A stretch of DNA of 64,000 nucleotides from Diphasiastrum complanatum (Eukaryota > Streptophyta > Lycopodiopsida > Lycopodiales > Lycopodiaceae): contig CM055105.1 in NCBI GenBank assembly GCA_029204225.1, positions 50,916,745 to 50,980,744 of the forward strand. Reading direction: 5' to 3'. The position numbers and the translations under genes are program-made. The notes below the pieces were generated by a model. That model had not been told where the DNA came from, ran no database searches, and worked only from the letters and a program-made list of their open reading frames with translations. Shown piece after piece: positions 44,753 to 54,443 of the stretch. Position 1 is the stretch's first letter. Each line of letters begins with the position of its first letter.

Positions 44753-46250
44753 TATTGGAAATTAAGCCCACAATTGTCTCCTTGGTGAATGACTAATTTC
44801 TATTTCATGATTCTTCTTGCACATTTATTGATCATTGATCTAGGGTTAGGTGAAACCAACTTCGGTTCTACGTCTGCTCATCTGATACCTGTAGGAATCA
44901 CAAACTTAGACAACCAAATTATTTGAAGAACGTCTACAATGGGCTTCCGGCTTATCTCCAGCAAAGGGTAACCAATCTTGTCATAATTTTAAGTTCAAAT
45001 GTTAAGCTCAATAATTTGAACTCATTGAAGACTTGGCCATCTTCAAGGACTTCCATGAAATTAACATTCAAAACAAGTTTGCAAAAATATATTACTTTCA
45101 CGATAGTCTGCAAAAATACTAGGTGTTGTGATAGTCTACAAAAATGAACTATGTTTTCAACAACTTCCTCTTTTTCGCATTTCCCTGAAATGCGACACTT
45201 GTGTAGTTCAAAAGTTTAACTTGTGCAGTTCAAAAGTTTAATTGTTTCGGCTTTTTCACATTTTTTTCGAAAAATACGAAGAGGGAGAAAATCCCCGAAG
45301 GTCATCTATTCTCATGAGTTAAACTGTTTAAAAGACATCTTTGCCTTCTTGAGGGCACCTTCGCCTTTTTAAGGGCACCTTCGGCTTTTTTGCAGAATCA
45401 TGAAGAGAGAGAAAATGCCGAAGGTCGTCTATTTTGAACGAGGAACGTTCCCAGCCACTTCCTGAAATTTGCCAAGTTAGAGAAAACCACTGGGAACTCT
45501 CCGGCTGGGATAATGCGGGCCGATGCCGCTTCTCATGTGGTCGGGTATGCAATTAAAACTCGAATTCAACATAAAAAAACTAGGTTTTCAATAATAGGAT
45601 CCTGCAAATGAAGCAAAAACAATTTTTTGATTTGAATGCTGGCAAATCAACTTCACGTAAAATGCAAAGTGAGAGAATTCGCTACGCCCTTGTCCATGTC
45701 AACATTCCCTACGAGTTGACAATATACACTATGTACAGTTGTCACAAAAGCCATATACTTTCAAGTACAACAACTTACCTAATTAGGTGACAAACATTTA
45801 CTGTAGTTAATAGATGGATGCAATCTATAAATAGATCATCCTAGCACAGATTACTTGAGACACTCCGTCCATGAGACGTATTATTTGAGCCTCCCAGTTA
45901 CGCCGTCATTTTGGTTGTAATTGCTATCTTATTGTGCTTTAGTGTAATATAGCAACATCATGTTTTTCTATATGTGTCTAACGTAGATGAATGCTTGTTG
46001 TGATTGAATGCACTTTATCGCTGTTTTATCACACTTTGTTTACTCACTCTGATCAGATTACGGACGTCTACAACTCCTTCGCTTCTGATTAGACGATGGC
46101 TATCTTTGATGCCTGAGGAACTTGCGCTATCACATTGCTATTTCAATCTATTTCAGAACTAAACTTCATATTGAATCTAATTAATACCACACACACACAT
46201 ACACAAACCATTTCTAATCTCTTCGGTGGACTGTACTCTTGTTTTTGTGA
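44753..46250 (+). mobile_element. 3' LTR of plus-strand copia (right end approximate)
   Basis: Starts after the polypurine tract. TCTATAAATAG at about 45824 serves as TATA box and is followed by an R/U5-like T-rich part. A local repeat of GGGCACCTTCG(C/G)CTTTTT occurs at about 45352-45390. No second copy was seen, so the right boundary is a guess. Confidence 0.5.
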
Positions 46251-46439
46251 GTATGAATTAATTTTTAAGATCCTGTTGGGCAATTAGAACACTTAAAGTT
46301 GTGATTATATTTAGCATGAACTTTTTATTAGACTGTTTTTGCATCTAGCAGCTGATTGTAATAGGAGAGCTATTCTGCAATATTCATGCTATCTTCTCTG
46401 TTCGCGTTCTTCTATCTTCCTTGCCCCATCAAGAAGTAC

Positions 46440-47224
46440 ATTTTACATAGGACTCACCGTAAAGATATTCTCATAGTACTTCTGTAATCGGCTACCATTT
46501 ATTAATGTATCTAGGGGTATGCCTTCTAACATTTCTAATTGCATTGCACCATTCGTAAATATTTTCTTTACTATATAAGGGCCTTGGCTAGGGAATTTCA
46601 GCTTTCTAGGATGGACTTTCGAGGATGTGTAAAGTAAAACTTTATCACCGTCATGAATGTCCTTAGTCTTGACATGACAATCATGCCAAGCCTTTTGTCA
46701 TCTCTTATGAATCAACTATGTGTGATAAGTTATGAGACGCATTTCACACAGTTTGGTTAACATAAAGAGTCTATTAAACTTAGTGTTGATAAGCATTATT
46801 GTCACACAAGTTAGTAGCATATGCTAAAGTGACACGTAGGGAAGGAATTTAAATTTCTACTGGAATAACAGCCTCTTGGCCATACACCAGTTCAAATGGC
46901 GTTTTCCAACCTTGGTTCATTTTGGCGTTGTTCTATAAGCCCAGATAGCAAAAAATAACTTCGTTTTCCATTCTGATCTACTTGTTTCTACTATCTTGGT
47001 TAAAATCGTACAGATTGTTTTGTTTGTAGATTCAACTTGCCCATTGCATCTAGGATAGTACGGGGTACTCTTTTGATGTATAATAAAGTAATGAATTAAT
47101 AAACTGTTGATTGCTTCATTAAGGAAGTGAGACCCATGATCACTTACAAGTTCGATTGGACAACCAAATCCAGTGATAATGTTTTTATAGAGGAAGCGAA
47201 CTACGGTTTTTGTGTTTACTTTTC
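46440..47224 (-). pseudogene. Ty3/gypsy integrase fragment
   Basis: From right to left: NTKTVVRFLYKNIITGFGCP, SDHGSHFLNEAINS (aspartate), YYPRCNGQVESTNK (glutamate), LFFAIWAYRTTPK, then after a frame break a C-terminal part with the GPYIVKKIF-type block. It is close to the integrase at 20.3-21.1 kb. RT and RNase H are missing; at its right edge it is fused in frame to a copia gag piece. Confidence 0.88.
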
Positions 47225-47400
47225 TTGTTTGACTACTTTGGAAAATCTGATTTCTAAGAGTGAGGAGCCTAGAGGTGTTCTTAGCCTCATAGATAGACTT
47301 GAGACAATCCCAAGCTTGCTTGGACATAGTACAATCACCAATCTCTCTCAAAATCTCATTAGAAACATTCATCTTGTTGATGTATCCACCTCTTGATTCT
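47225..47400 (-). pseudogene. Copia gag fragment fused to gypsy integrase
   Basis: KMNVSNEILREIGDCTMSKQ, AWDCLKSIYEAKNTSRLL and LRNQIFQSSQ match the gag of family B copy 2 (MNVSNEILREIGDCSTSKEA). It reads in frame into the gypsy integrase at about 47224, making one open frame 46917-47420 of 167 codons. It has no promoter or start of its own that I can see; the ATG used at 47420 lies in unrelated sequence. Confidence 0.9.
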
Positions 47401-47545
47401 ATTGGCCCATTCACAAGCATATCTCAAATCCTATTGGACCATTGATGCTTTCACCTCTAAATTCTATTGGACCTCTTGAACTTTGACTTTTCACTCATCA
47501 AACTAAATCAAAACACTTGTCAACAACCTATTTAGCTCAAGTTTC
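47401..47545 (-). repeat. Family B-like LTR fragment
   Basis: AATCCTATTGGACCATTGATG, CTCTAAATTCTATTGGACC and CTTGTCAACAACC echo the middle of the family B LTR at 42.48-42.64 kb (AATCCTATTGGACCATTGAT, CTCTAAATTCTATTGGA, CTTGTCTACACTC). Confidence 0.7.
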
Positions 47546-47559
47546 ACCTCCTACACTAC

Positions 47560-48228
47560 TTTGGAAGATGGTGATGCTTGTTTGATCAAGAAGGAGGATG
47601 AATTGATTGCAAAAGATAAGAGGCAAGGTAAGTTGTTCAAACTTGATGCTTGTGCTATTGCTAACCAAGTTGGATGTATGGCAAAGGAGCAATAGTCAAT
47701 GCAAGAGGTATGGCACAAGAGATTGGGTCATCTCAACTACAAGTCATTGGAGGTGATGGCAAAGATACAATTTGTGTTTGGTCTTCCCAATTCTTTAACA
47801 AGCTTGAATCATGTTTGTGAGTAATGTGCTTTATCAAAGTCACATAGGTTACCTTACAAGAGATTTACATCAAGGTTATGTAAGCCTTTTCAACTTGTGC
47901 ATTCGGATATTCATGCTATTACTACAATTAGCAATGGAGATGCTAAAATGTATATGACTTTTATTGATGATTTTAGTATATTTTGTTGGGTGTATCTACT
48001 AAAAAGCAAATATGAGGTGTTTGATGTCTCTGTCAAGTTCAAGATTGCAAGGGAAGTTCAATTTTTTACAAAGATCAAGTGCTTGAGAAATGACAATGGT
48101 ACTGAGTACATTTCCACCAAGTTCAAGGCATTTTATGATGCAAATGGGATCAAGAGGGAGTAAACAAGCCCAAGGACACCACAACAAAATGGAGTGGCCG
48201 AGAGGAGGAATAGAACCTTATATGAAGG
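47560..48228 (+). pseudogene. Copia (family E) integrase fragment
   Basis: Reads KRQGKLFKLDACAIANQ, WHKRLGHLNYKSLEVM, CALSKSHRLPYKRF (zinc-binding cysteine partly lost), VHSDIHAITTISNGD, MTFIDDFSIFCWVYLL, LRNDNGTEYIS and PQQNGVAERRNRTL. All three catalytic acids remain, but three stops (about 47692, 47820, 48163) interrupt it. Protease and RT are missing. Confidence 0.9.
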
Positions 48229-49115
48229 TGTCTATTAGCATATTCTAAAGAATCCTCAGATGCCGAGCCAAGCTGAAGACACAAGTTATCTCTCACCCAT
48301 GACCGAGGAGGTCTCAGAAGGAGGAGAGCAGAAGAAGCTGAGAGCCGAGCATGAGAGCCGAGGAATTACTAGCTAGGAAGACAGTGAGTTATCTATGTGA
48401 GCCTACATGGTGTATCCCAAAGAAGGAATGACCATGTAGGAGCTGGTAATATTTCCTAGGCATTGTAAATAAATGTAGACCCCCCTTAAATTAGTAAGAG
48501 TGAGCCACCTTTTGATGGTGACCTTTAGTGGAAGGGCAAATTCCACATGTAATTTCTAATTTGGTGGAATTTCCACTTGGGCTCCACATGGGCAGCCTTC
48601 TTGATTATTTAAGGGCCCCCCCTCTATTGTGAGGAAGCTTTTGAATGTATTATAAAGCTCTCTTGAGCTAATAAAGAGGATCTTCCATGAGTTCTTGATG
48701 ATAGCTAAGCTCCTTGTTCATGGCAATGTTCTCGAGTGAGATTTCTATGAGCATGCTTGATTCCTTTGCATTGTCGATTAACTAGATTCTTGTTTCTTAT
48801 TTCTTGCTTAGTTGTGGATTAGGATTCAGTTCTTGTTTTTGGAATGAGGTAGTAATCAGCATTCAAGTAAACTAGATAGGCTGGTTTGTGGTATAGATCT
48901 TGAATACTTCCTTGCAACCTAGTTCTTGATTGTTCTTGAGTAATTTAGGCATCAAGTAATGAGTGTTTCTTGATTATTAGATTATTAAAATGCTGCTAGG
49001 AATCTTGTTTCTTGTTTCTTGAATCTCGTTTCTTGTTCCAGTAGTTAATCTTGTCTTTGATTGTTTCTGATTCAGCAGATAATGGTAAGATTGCTCCTTG
49101 TTCTAAAACATTGAC
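48229..49115 (+). mobile_element. Putative gypsy 5' LTR
   Basis: Starts TGTCTATTAGC where copia coding stops abruptly. TTATTTAAGGG (about 48614) is TATA-like, AATAAAGAG (about 48678) polyadenylation-like, and a T-rich U5-like part with repeated TTTCTTG follows. Downstream come a minisatellite and gypsy gag on the same strand. No PBS was recognised, so the right end is approximate. Confidence 0.5.
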
Positions 49116-49515
49116 CTTCTTGAGCTATAGATGGTTACATGGCTGGTTATGCATGTAGCTGAGTATCAAAACCATGTCTCCCATTGACAGGCTGGGAAAT
49201 ACATGTTGAAAACTGAGTAATGCTTCTGCTTGTAACTGTTCTAATAAGAAGAAGTACCATAAAGAACCATAACTATAGAAGTATAAGAAAAAGCAGAAAA
49301 CCGTGTTCACAGATTCAAGGAATCCGTGAACATTTGGCTCCACATACATTAAACCGCCCAAAATATTCCGATCTGTGCCACACACCCAGCGCTCTCCAAA
49401 ATTCCACGCCTTCATCACAGAGCACACCATTTTTGTCCTGCCTACTGCGAACATTTTTGTCACGCTTATTTCCAAGTTGAGCCACGGTTCAATCTCGACT
49501 TGTGCCAGAGCCATC

Positions 49516-50010
49516 TTTCAAATCTTGACCGATGTGCTACCGTCTAATTTCAACCGATGGCCTTCAGTTAGATCTCAACCGACACACTGCATCAGATCTC
49601 AACCGACGCCATCCTCTTAAATCTCAACGATGGCCTTCGCTTAGATCTCGACCAACGCTTCACGTCAGATCTCAACTGACGGCCCTCAATTAAATCTTGA
49701 CCGATGTCTATTTACTCAAATCTCAACCAACCGTCAGTATTAAATCTCAACCGACTGCTTTGTGTCAGATCTCGACCGACAACTTTGTAACAGACCTCAA
49801 CCAATGCTTCGTGTCAGATTCCGATCGACGATACTTCACGTTAGATCTCGACCGACGACCTCATGTCAGATCTCGACCGACGACCTCGTGTCAGATCTCG
49901 ACCGACGACCTCGCGTCAGATCTTGATCGACACCCTCGCCACAGATCTCGACCGACAGCTTCGCATCAGCTCTCAAGCGACGGCTGATCTCAAATCTCAA
50001 CCGATCCTTT
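49516..50010 (+). repeat. Minisatellite, about 20 units of 25 bp
   Basis: The core AGATCTCGACCGACGACCTC recurs with a 24-27 base period. Units near 49840-49920 are almost identical; those to the left are more diverged. The array lies in the untranslated region between the putative LTR and gypsy gag. Confidence 0.95.
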
Positions 50011-50945
50011 GACCATCCAGTCCATATTCACCAGCATTACAGTCACTACAACCACTCGTAATGACCGCATTGATCTGTCGTGACCATTCTACATAGTGGC
50101 AACTGTATCCAACCGTAGCAAATACATTCACCAACACACCCACTACTTCACTCTTTGCATTATTGCGACCAAAATATACCGTGTTCATTTGCCACTTCTG
50201 TACACTATTCTACACGCACTCAACCGTAGTCCGCTTGCGTTCCAAATGCACTCACACCTCCTCCACAGTTACACCATCAGGATCGCACTCTTTCCACCTT
50301 CCGTGCTTCACAACTATAGCATCCAATTCCAGCTATCCCACCAACCGTTTCTCACAGCCACCCAATTACATCATTCCATCACCTGTAACAGCCCCATACA
50401 TCCGTTCCACTATAGCCAATCGCAATCCATTGCAATCTGTCAGGTTTTCAATCCATTGCAAACGGTCCGGACCGCAATCCATTACAAATGTACAGCCCAT
50501 GAACCGTCACCACAAACTGCAACAAGCCGCAATCCCACGGCCCTACGTCTACCCTCGGTCGCCCCTGACCGCAGCAGACCGCAATCATACGGCCTACAAC
50601 CCCTTCCTCCTCCAACCACCAATCGACCACCCTTTCCCACATTTTGCACAGCAACGTTGATGCCGCACCCAGCCGTTGCTACAACCACAAGCCATTGAGA
50701 CCACAACCGACCGCAATTGATTGTTAAAAAAAAAAAAAAAACTCTGCAATGGACTGCCACAGCCCGTATTGCACCGCTACCATTGCATTCTATCATTCCA
50801 CCACCTTAGCCGTATCTACCACCATTAGTCGCACTACACGCGCATCAATCGTGGATCCGTAGCAACCGCATTCCAACACCCGTATCCACTGTAACCAGAG
50901 TCCAAGTGCATATTTACACAATCCTACGACACTCTACACGTTGTC
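50011..50945 (+). other. Gypsy 5' untranslated region
   Basis: C-rich, low in G, with no stable open frame that resembles a protein. Contains an A-run at about 50728-50743. Overlapping His/Pro/Thr-rich frames reflect base composition. Confidence 0.5.
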
Positions 50946-51962
50946 ATGGATCGCCCTTATGATCCGAATTCTACGGAGGACTATCCACCAGAGATGGTTT
51001 CCCCATCCACCGAACAGGCTCAATTTGATAGATATTCTCGGATGAAATCTCAAGTCCAAGAGCCATCCACAGACCCATTCGATAGATGGGAACCTATGCG
51101 TTATGAAGCTCCATACGAACGACCACAATTTCATGTTGTCGAATCCTCACATGCAAGAGCTCACTTAAACGGAGCTTTCAAAAATAATGTTCCAAAGGAC
51201 CCCAAAACTTGACTTACCTAAGTATGATGGCAACACTGATCCTCAAAGATTTCTTCAAGTCTTTGAGAATGCATGTGATGTCTATGGCAAAACATCGCCA
51301 GACGCCATGATTCAACTATTCTCGATGACCATGATCGATCGAGCATGAGAATGGTTTTTTAACCTTGATCGTGAAGATAAACGTGACTAGTCACTCTTGA
51401 AGGAGGCCTTTATCAAATGCTTCAAGCCATTTTGCTTGATAGAAAGTCCTTTTGTCAAACTAAGTAATATCAAAATGACAAAAGATGAAAAAGTACGTGA
51501 CTACATTGAACAATTTAAACAATTAACAAGTCAGGTACAAGAGCAACCCACCGAATCCATGCTCATCATTTGGTTCCTCGTTGGACTCCCACAATCGATA
51601 AGATGTGAACTTCATTCCAATGATGAATATACATCATTGAAACAATCCATGTCTGATGCCATTCGGGAAGAAGACGAGGGCTCAGATGTTGATGAACCAC
51701 GAGAACGGAGAGCACATCGTGCTTTCCAAGAAGCTCGCCCAAACGATGACACTCGAGAACAGTTATGGAAGACACAGATGGAGTTGCTTAACCAGCAACA
51801 CCAACAACAGATGGAGAAACTCACAAAAGAGTTTCTAAACACTTTTAAGTCTATCCAGAGTTCGATGTCGGGTCAGTTACCCACTGGCCAAAATCCACCA
51901 TAGACAAGAGAACACGTGGTGTCCTCACTGCCGAGGTGCACACACTGGCAATGAGTGCCCTT
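50946..51962 (+). pseudogene. Ty3/gypsy gag
   Basis: ATG at 50946 (MDRPYDPNSTEDYPPEM) begins an acidic N-terminus. After a frame break at about 51210 comes LPKYDGNTDPQRFLQVFENA, a stop, then KEAFIKCFKPFCLIESPFVK, EKVRDYIEQFKQL, IIWFLVGLPQSIRCEL and a Gln-rich coiled segment (EQLWKTQMELLNQQHQQQME). A stop at 51901 precedes a zinc knuckle readable in another frame, CPHCRGAHTGNEC (CX2CX3HX4C). Same family as the gag at 24.7-26.2 kb. Copia sequence begins at about 51963, so protease and pol are lost. Confidence 0.88.
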
Positions 51963-52410
51963 GATGATAGTGGTCAAGTTGAAGCTACACTACTTCGTCA
52001 ACTAGTTGGAAGTCTGATTCATCTCATGACTATTTGTCCTAATATTTGCTATGTTGTGAGCTTGATTAGTCAATTCATGTCATCACCGACATTGGACCAT
52101 TGGAAAGTAGCGAAAAAGATCTTGTATGTGAAGGGCACACCCAACCTTGGCTTGGTTTATAGAAAGCATGGCATTTTACCTCGATTGCAAGGTTATGCTG
52201 AACTGATTGGGCATGCAATATAGATGATAGAAAGTCAATTATAGGGTATGCTTTCAACTTTGAAAATGGCTGCTTTCATGGTCTAGTAAGAAGCAGGACA
52301 CCATTCTCTTTCACTGACAGAAGCTGAGTATAAAGCATTAAGTTCTTCTACTCAAGAAGTTGTTTGGCTGCATATATTGTTGAGTGAGATTGGTTTCAAG
52401 GCTCACGTAT
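51963..52410 (+). pseudogene. Copia family F RT end and RNase H
   Basis: Reads LLRQLVGSLIHLMTICPNIC, YVVSLISQFMSSPTLDHWKV, VKGTPNLGLVYRKHG, then through frame changes RKSIIGYAF, SWSSKKQDT-like codons and LTEAEYKALSSSTQEVVWL. The first RNase H aspartate region (YAELIGHAI for the usual YADSDWAG) is eroded. It ends close to the start of a separate ORF of unknown function at 52474. Confidence 0.88.
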
Positions 52411-52473
52411 CTTGTCAAAGGTAATCAAGGGGAGGATTCTCAACCATTCACTTTCAACACTTTTCCTACTTCA

Positions 52474-53175
52474 ATGCTTGATGAACCATTTTGCTATGAG
52501 ATCTACATGAGGCAAAATGAGGTATGCTATGAGAACTACATGAGGCAACTTGAGGGCTTCATCAAGAAGGAAGTTGAAGATAAGATGTGTAATGGCTCAT
52601 TTGAGAACAAGTTTTTATGTCTTAGTGATCTGAAAATTGTTATGAACCAATTAAGAGTAAATTGGTTATTTGATCAAATGAGTGCTCTCAGATTTTGGAA
52701 GAGCAAGAGTGAGTTAATCTCTCATTGTTTTGAAAAATGTGTTTTTTCCTTTGGAGAGGCAAATTGTAAGCTTCTTATGAGAATTAGTGAAACATCCTTG
52801 AAGGACACTTATATCCATAAGCAAGTATGTAGCCTCATGAAGTTCAAGATCACTTGTAATTACAAGATTAGGAAAATCATGCTTACTTTTGATGGTTTGT
52901 GGACTAGTCATTTTAGCATGATAAATCTTGGTAATAGTAGCAAGTACATGCTTTGTGATCTGGATCAATGTGATTTTCACAAGACATGGAGACATTGGAT
53001 TTCCTTCAAAGAGAAGCATCAAGATCAAGGAGGATCAAGTTTCAAGTGCAAAGGTGCAAGAAAGAATCAAGACTCTTCAATTCATCTTGGAGGAGATCAA
53101 GATCAAAGAAGCTCTATCTTGTATATGGTGATAGATCATGTCATCATCTTTAGGGGTGCATTAGTCATCTTCTAA
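52474..53175 (+). CDS. Post-pol ORF of copia family F, unknown function
   Basis: The frame is open from 52384; the first ATG is at 52474, giving 233 codons. It begins acidic and Tyr/Cys-rich (EPFCYEIYMRQNEVCYENYM) and is basic at the end. Residues encoded at 52729-53004 (from FEKCVFSFGEANCKLLMRIS on) align without a gap over 92 positions, by my count 42 identical, with the C-terminal part of the family B copy 2 polyprotein (FENHVFTCFEANCKLLLRLS). Invariant blocks include EANCKLL, TYI, KIR-IM, WTS and DLD. No signal peptide or membrane segment stands out. It lies between RNase H and the polypurine tract. It may be a real accessory protein or a decayed RT that stayed open by chance; the matching RT-like phrase in copy 2 leaves that possible. 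Confidence 0.5.
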   Translation: MLDEPFCYEIYMRQNEVCYENYMRQLEGFIKKEVEDKMCNGSFENKFLCLSDLKIVMNQLRVNWLFDQMSALRFWKSKSELISHCFEKCVFSFGEANCKLLMRISETSLKDTYIHKQVCSLMKFKITCNYKIRKIMLTFDGLWTSHFSMINLGNSSKYMLCDLDQCDFHKTWRHWISFKEKHQDQGGSSFKCKGARKNQDSSIHLGGDQDQRSSILYMVIDHVIIFRGALVIF

Positions 53176-53253
53176 ACCTGAATATGATTCATTTTTGATG
53201 TTAAGATCAGGTCTAAGAATTGTATGGATACATTATTGTTTCCAAGGCTAGAT

Positions 53254-53264
53254 TTGAGGAGGAG
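53254..53264 (+). other. Polypurine tract of copia family F
   Basis: TTGAGGAGGAG directly before the LTR start TGTGAAAAATAGCC. Confidence 0.88.
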
Positions 53265-53568
53265 TGTGAAAAATAGCCTATTTTGACAAATCTAGCCATG
53301 TAGAACTTTGTAAATATTGTGTATAATTGGAAACTCAAGTCACCAATGTCTCCCAAAAATATTCTATCTTCTCCCTATGGAAAGAGAGAATACATAGAAA
53401 ATTCAACTTCTTACTTGAAGTTAGGTGGATTTCCAACATGTAATAAGGAAGTTAACTCACTCTCCTTGCCCTAAAATAAAATCCTAGCCTAGATCCTAGA
53501 GTTATGCTTGGTAGATAGCTAGTTGGTCAAATTTTCACTTTAAACTTATGTGTAGGTCCTATAAAATA
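53265..53568 (+). mobile_element. 3' LTR of copia family F, left part
   Basis: Starts TGTGAAAAATAGCC. It is interrupted after AAATA (53564-53568) by element G, and continues at 59887. Confidence 0.8.
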
Positions 53569-54430
53569 TGATAAATTTTACAGTTTTTAGGACAATAATG
53601 ATTGTACTTTACAATCATAGAGAGTTATTGGTTGCTTAATCAATGAATCTATCAAGTTCTACACATTAGATCTTGATCTAGATTCACTACACTTGGATTT
53701 AAGCAAGAGCAATGGATCAACACATCATTTTTTAGTGAGAGCGGCTTCACACGTGTGGAGTACTGTCCACTGTACGGCCTGCACCTGAAACAACAAGTAC
53801 AATGATACTAGATAGCAATCATGCATAAAAATCACAAGACAAATGACTAGAAATCTCACAAAAGTGTAGAGTGCAAAAGTCTCATCAATTTTCTTAGCAA
53901 AATGATGATCCTTTTATGGATCAAGTACATCCATGAGTCTGGTACAGTCCAGCAGGCCTTCACACGTGTGAAGAGTGCCACATCACTCATATCTATCCAT
54001 TTGATCCATCCTTGATCCTTATCCAATAGTTGACCTTCTAGAATATGACTAAAATCCAAAAAGCTAGTCTCCTAGAATATAGGAATATTCCCTACAAAAT
54101 AGGATCTAAGGAAAATGGTCAACTCTTATCTTCTAGTACTCTATACACACATGTGAACATCCACTTGCCATGTGGGAGCATTTACTCATGCACATGCAAG
54201 GAAAAGCTAATTTGTAGGTGACTAGTCAACTTGACTAAAAACTAGTCATTTCATGTTCACACTAACTAGAATGATACAAAATCAATTTGGATATATACAA
54301 ACATGAAAAGTACATCCTTTCACACATGGGAACATGCTCCACACGTGTGAAATCATATCATCAACATATTCTAATGTTTGATCAATATTTACATGAACCA
54401 ATGTCAAGTGAGAAGTGACAATTTTCAACA
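53569..54430 (-). mobile_element. 3' LTR of copia element G
   Basis: Starts TGATAAATTTTACAG, ends CAATTTTCAACA. The palindromes CTTCACACGTGTGGAG (about 53745), CTTCACACGTGTGAAG (about 53958) and CCACACGTGTGAAA (about 54340) are present. The polypurine tract AAGTGAGGAGGAG (minus strand, 54431-54443) adjoins it. Confidence 0.97.
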
Positions 54431-54443
54431 CTCCTCCTCACTT

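Noticed and set aside
49516-50010. CRISPR-like array (regular 25-bp repeats)
   Set aside because: Units abut with no unique spacers, diverge gradually along the array, and lie in a plant retrotransposon; this is a minisatellite.
50728-50743. A-run as a LINE or SINE tail
   Set aside because: No target duplication, no RT of LINE type and no SINE body upstream; it is an isolated homopolymer in the untranslated region.
49697-50796. Overlapping open frames of 60-200 codons on both strands
   Set aside because: They follow the minisatellite and C-rich composition of the untranslated region, and show no conserved motifs.
53856-54059. A 67-codon open frame present twice (also 59307-59510)
   Set aside because: The identical pair arises because both lie in the two LTRs of element G; there is no sign of coding function.
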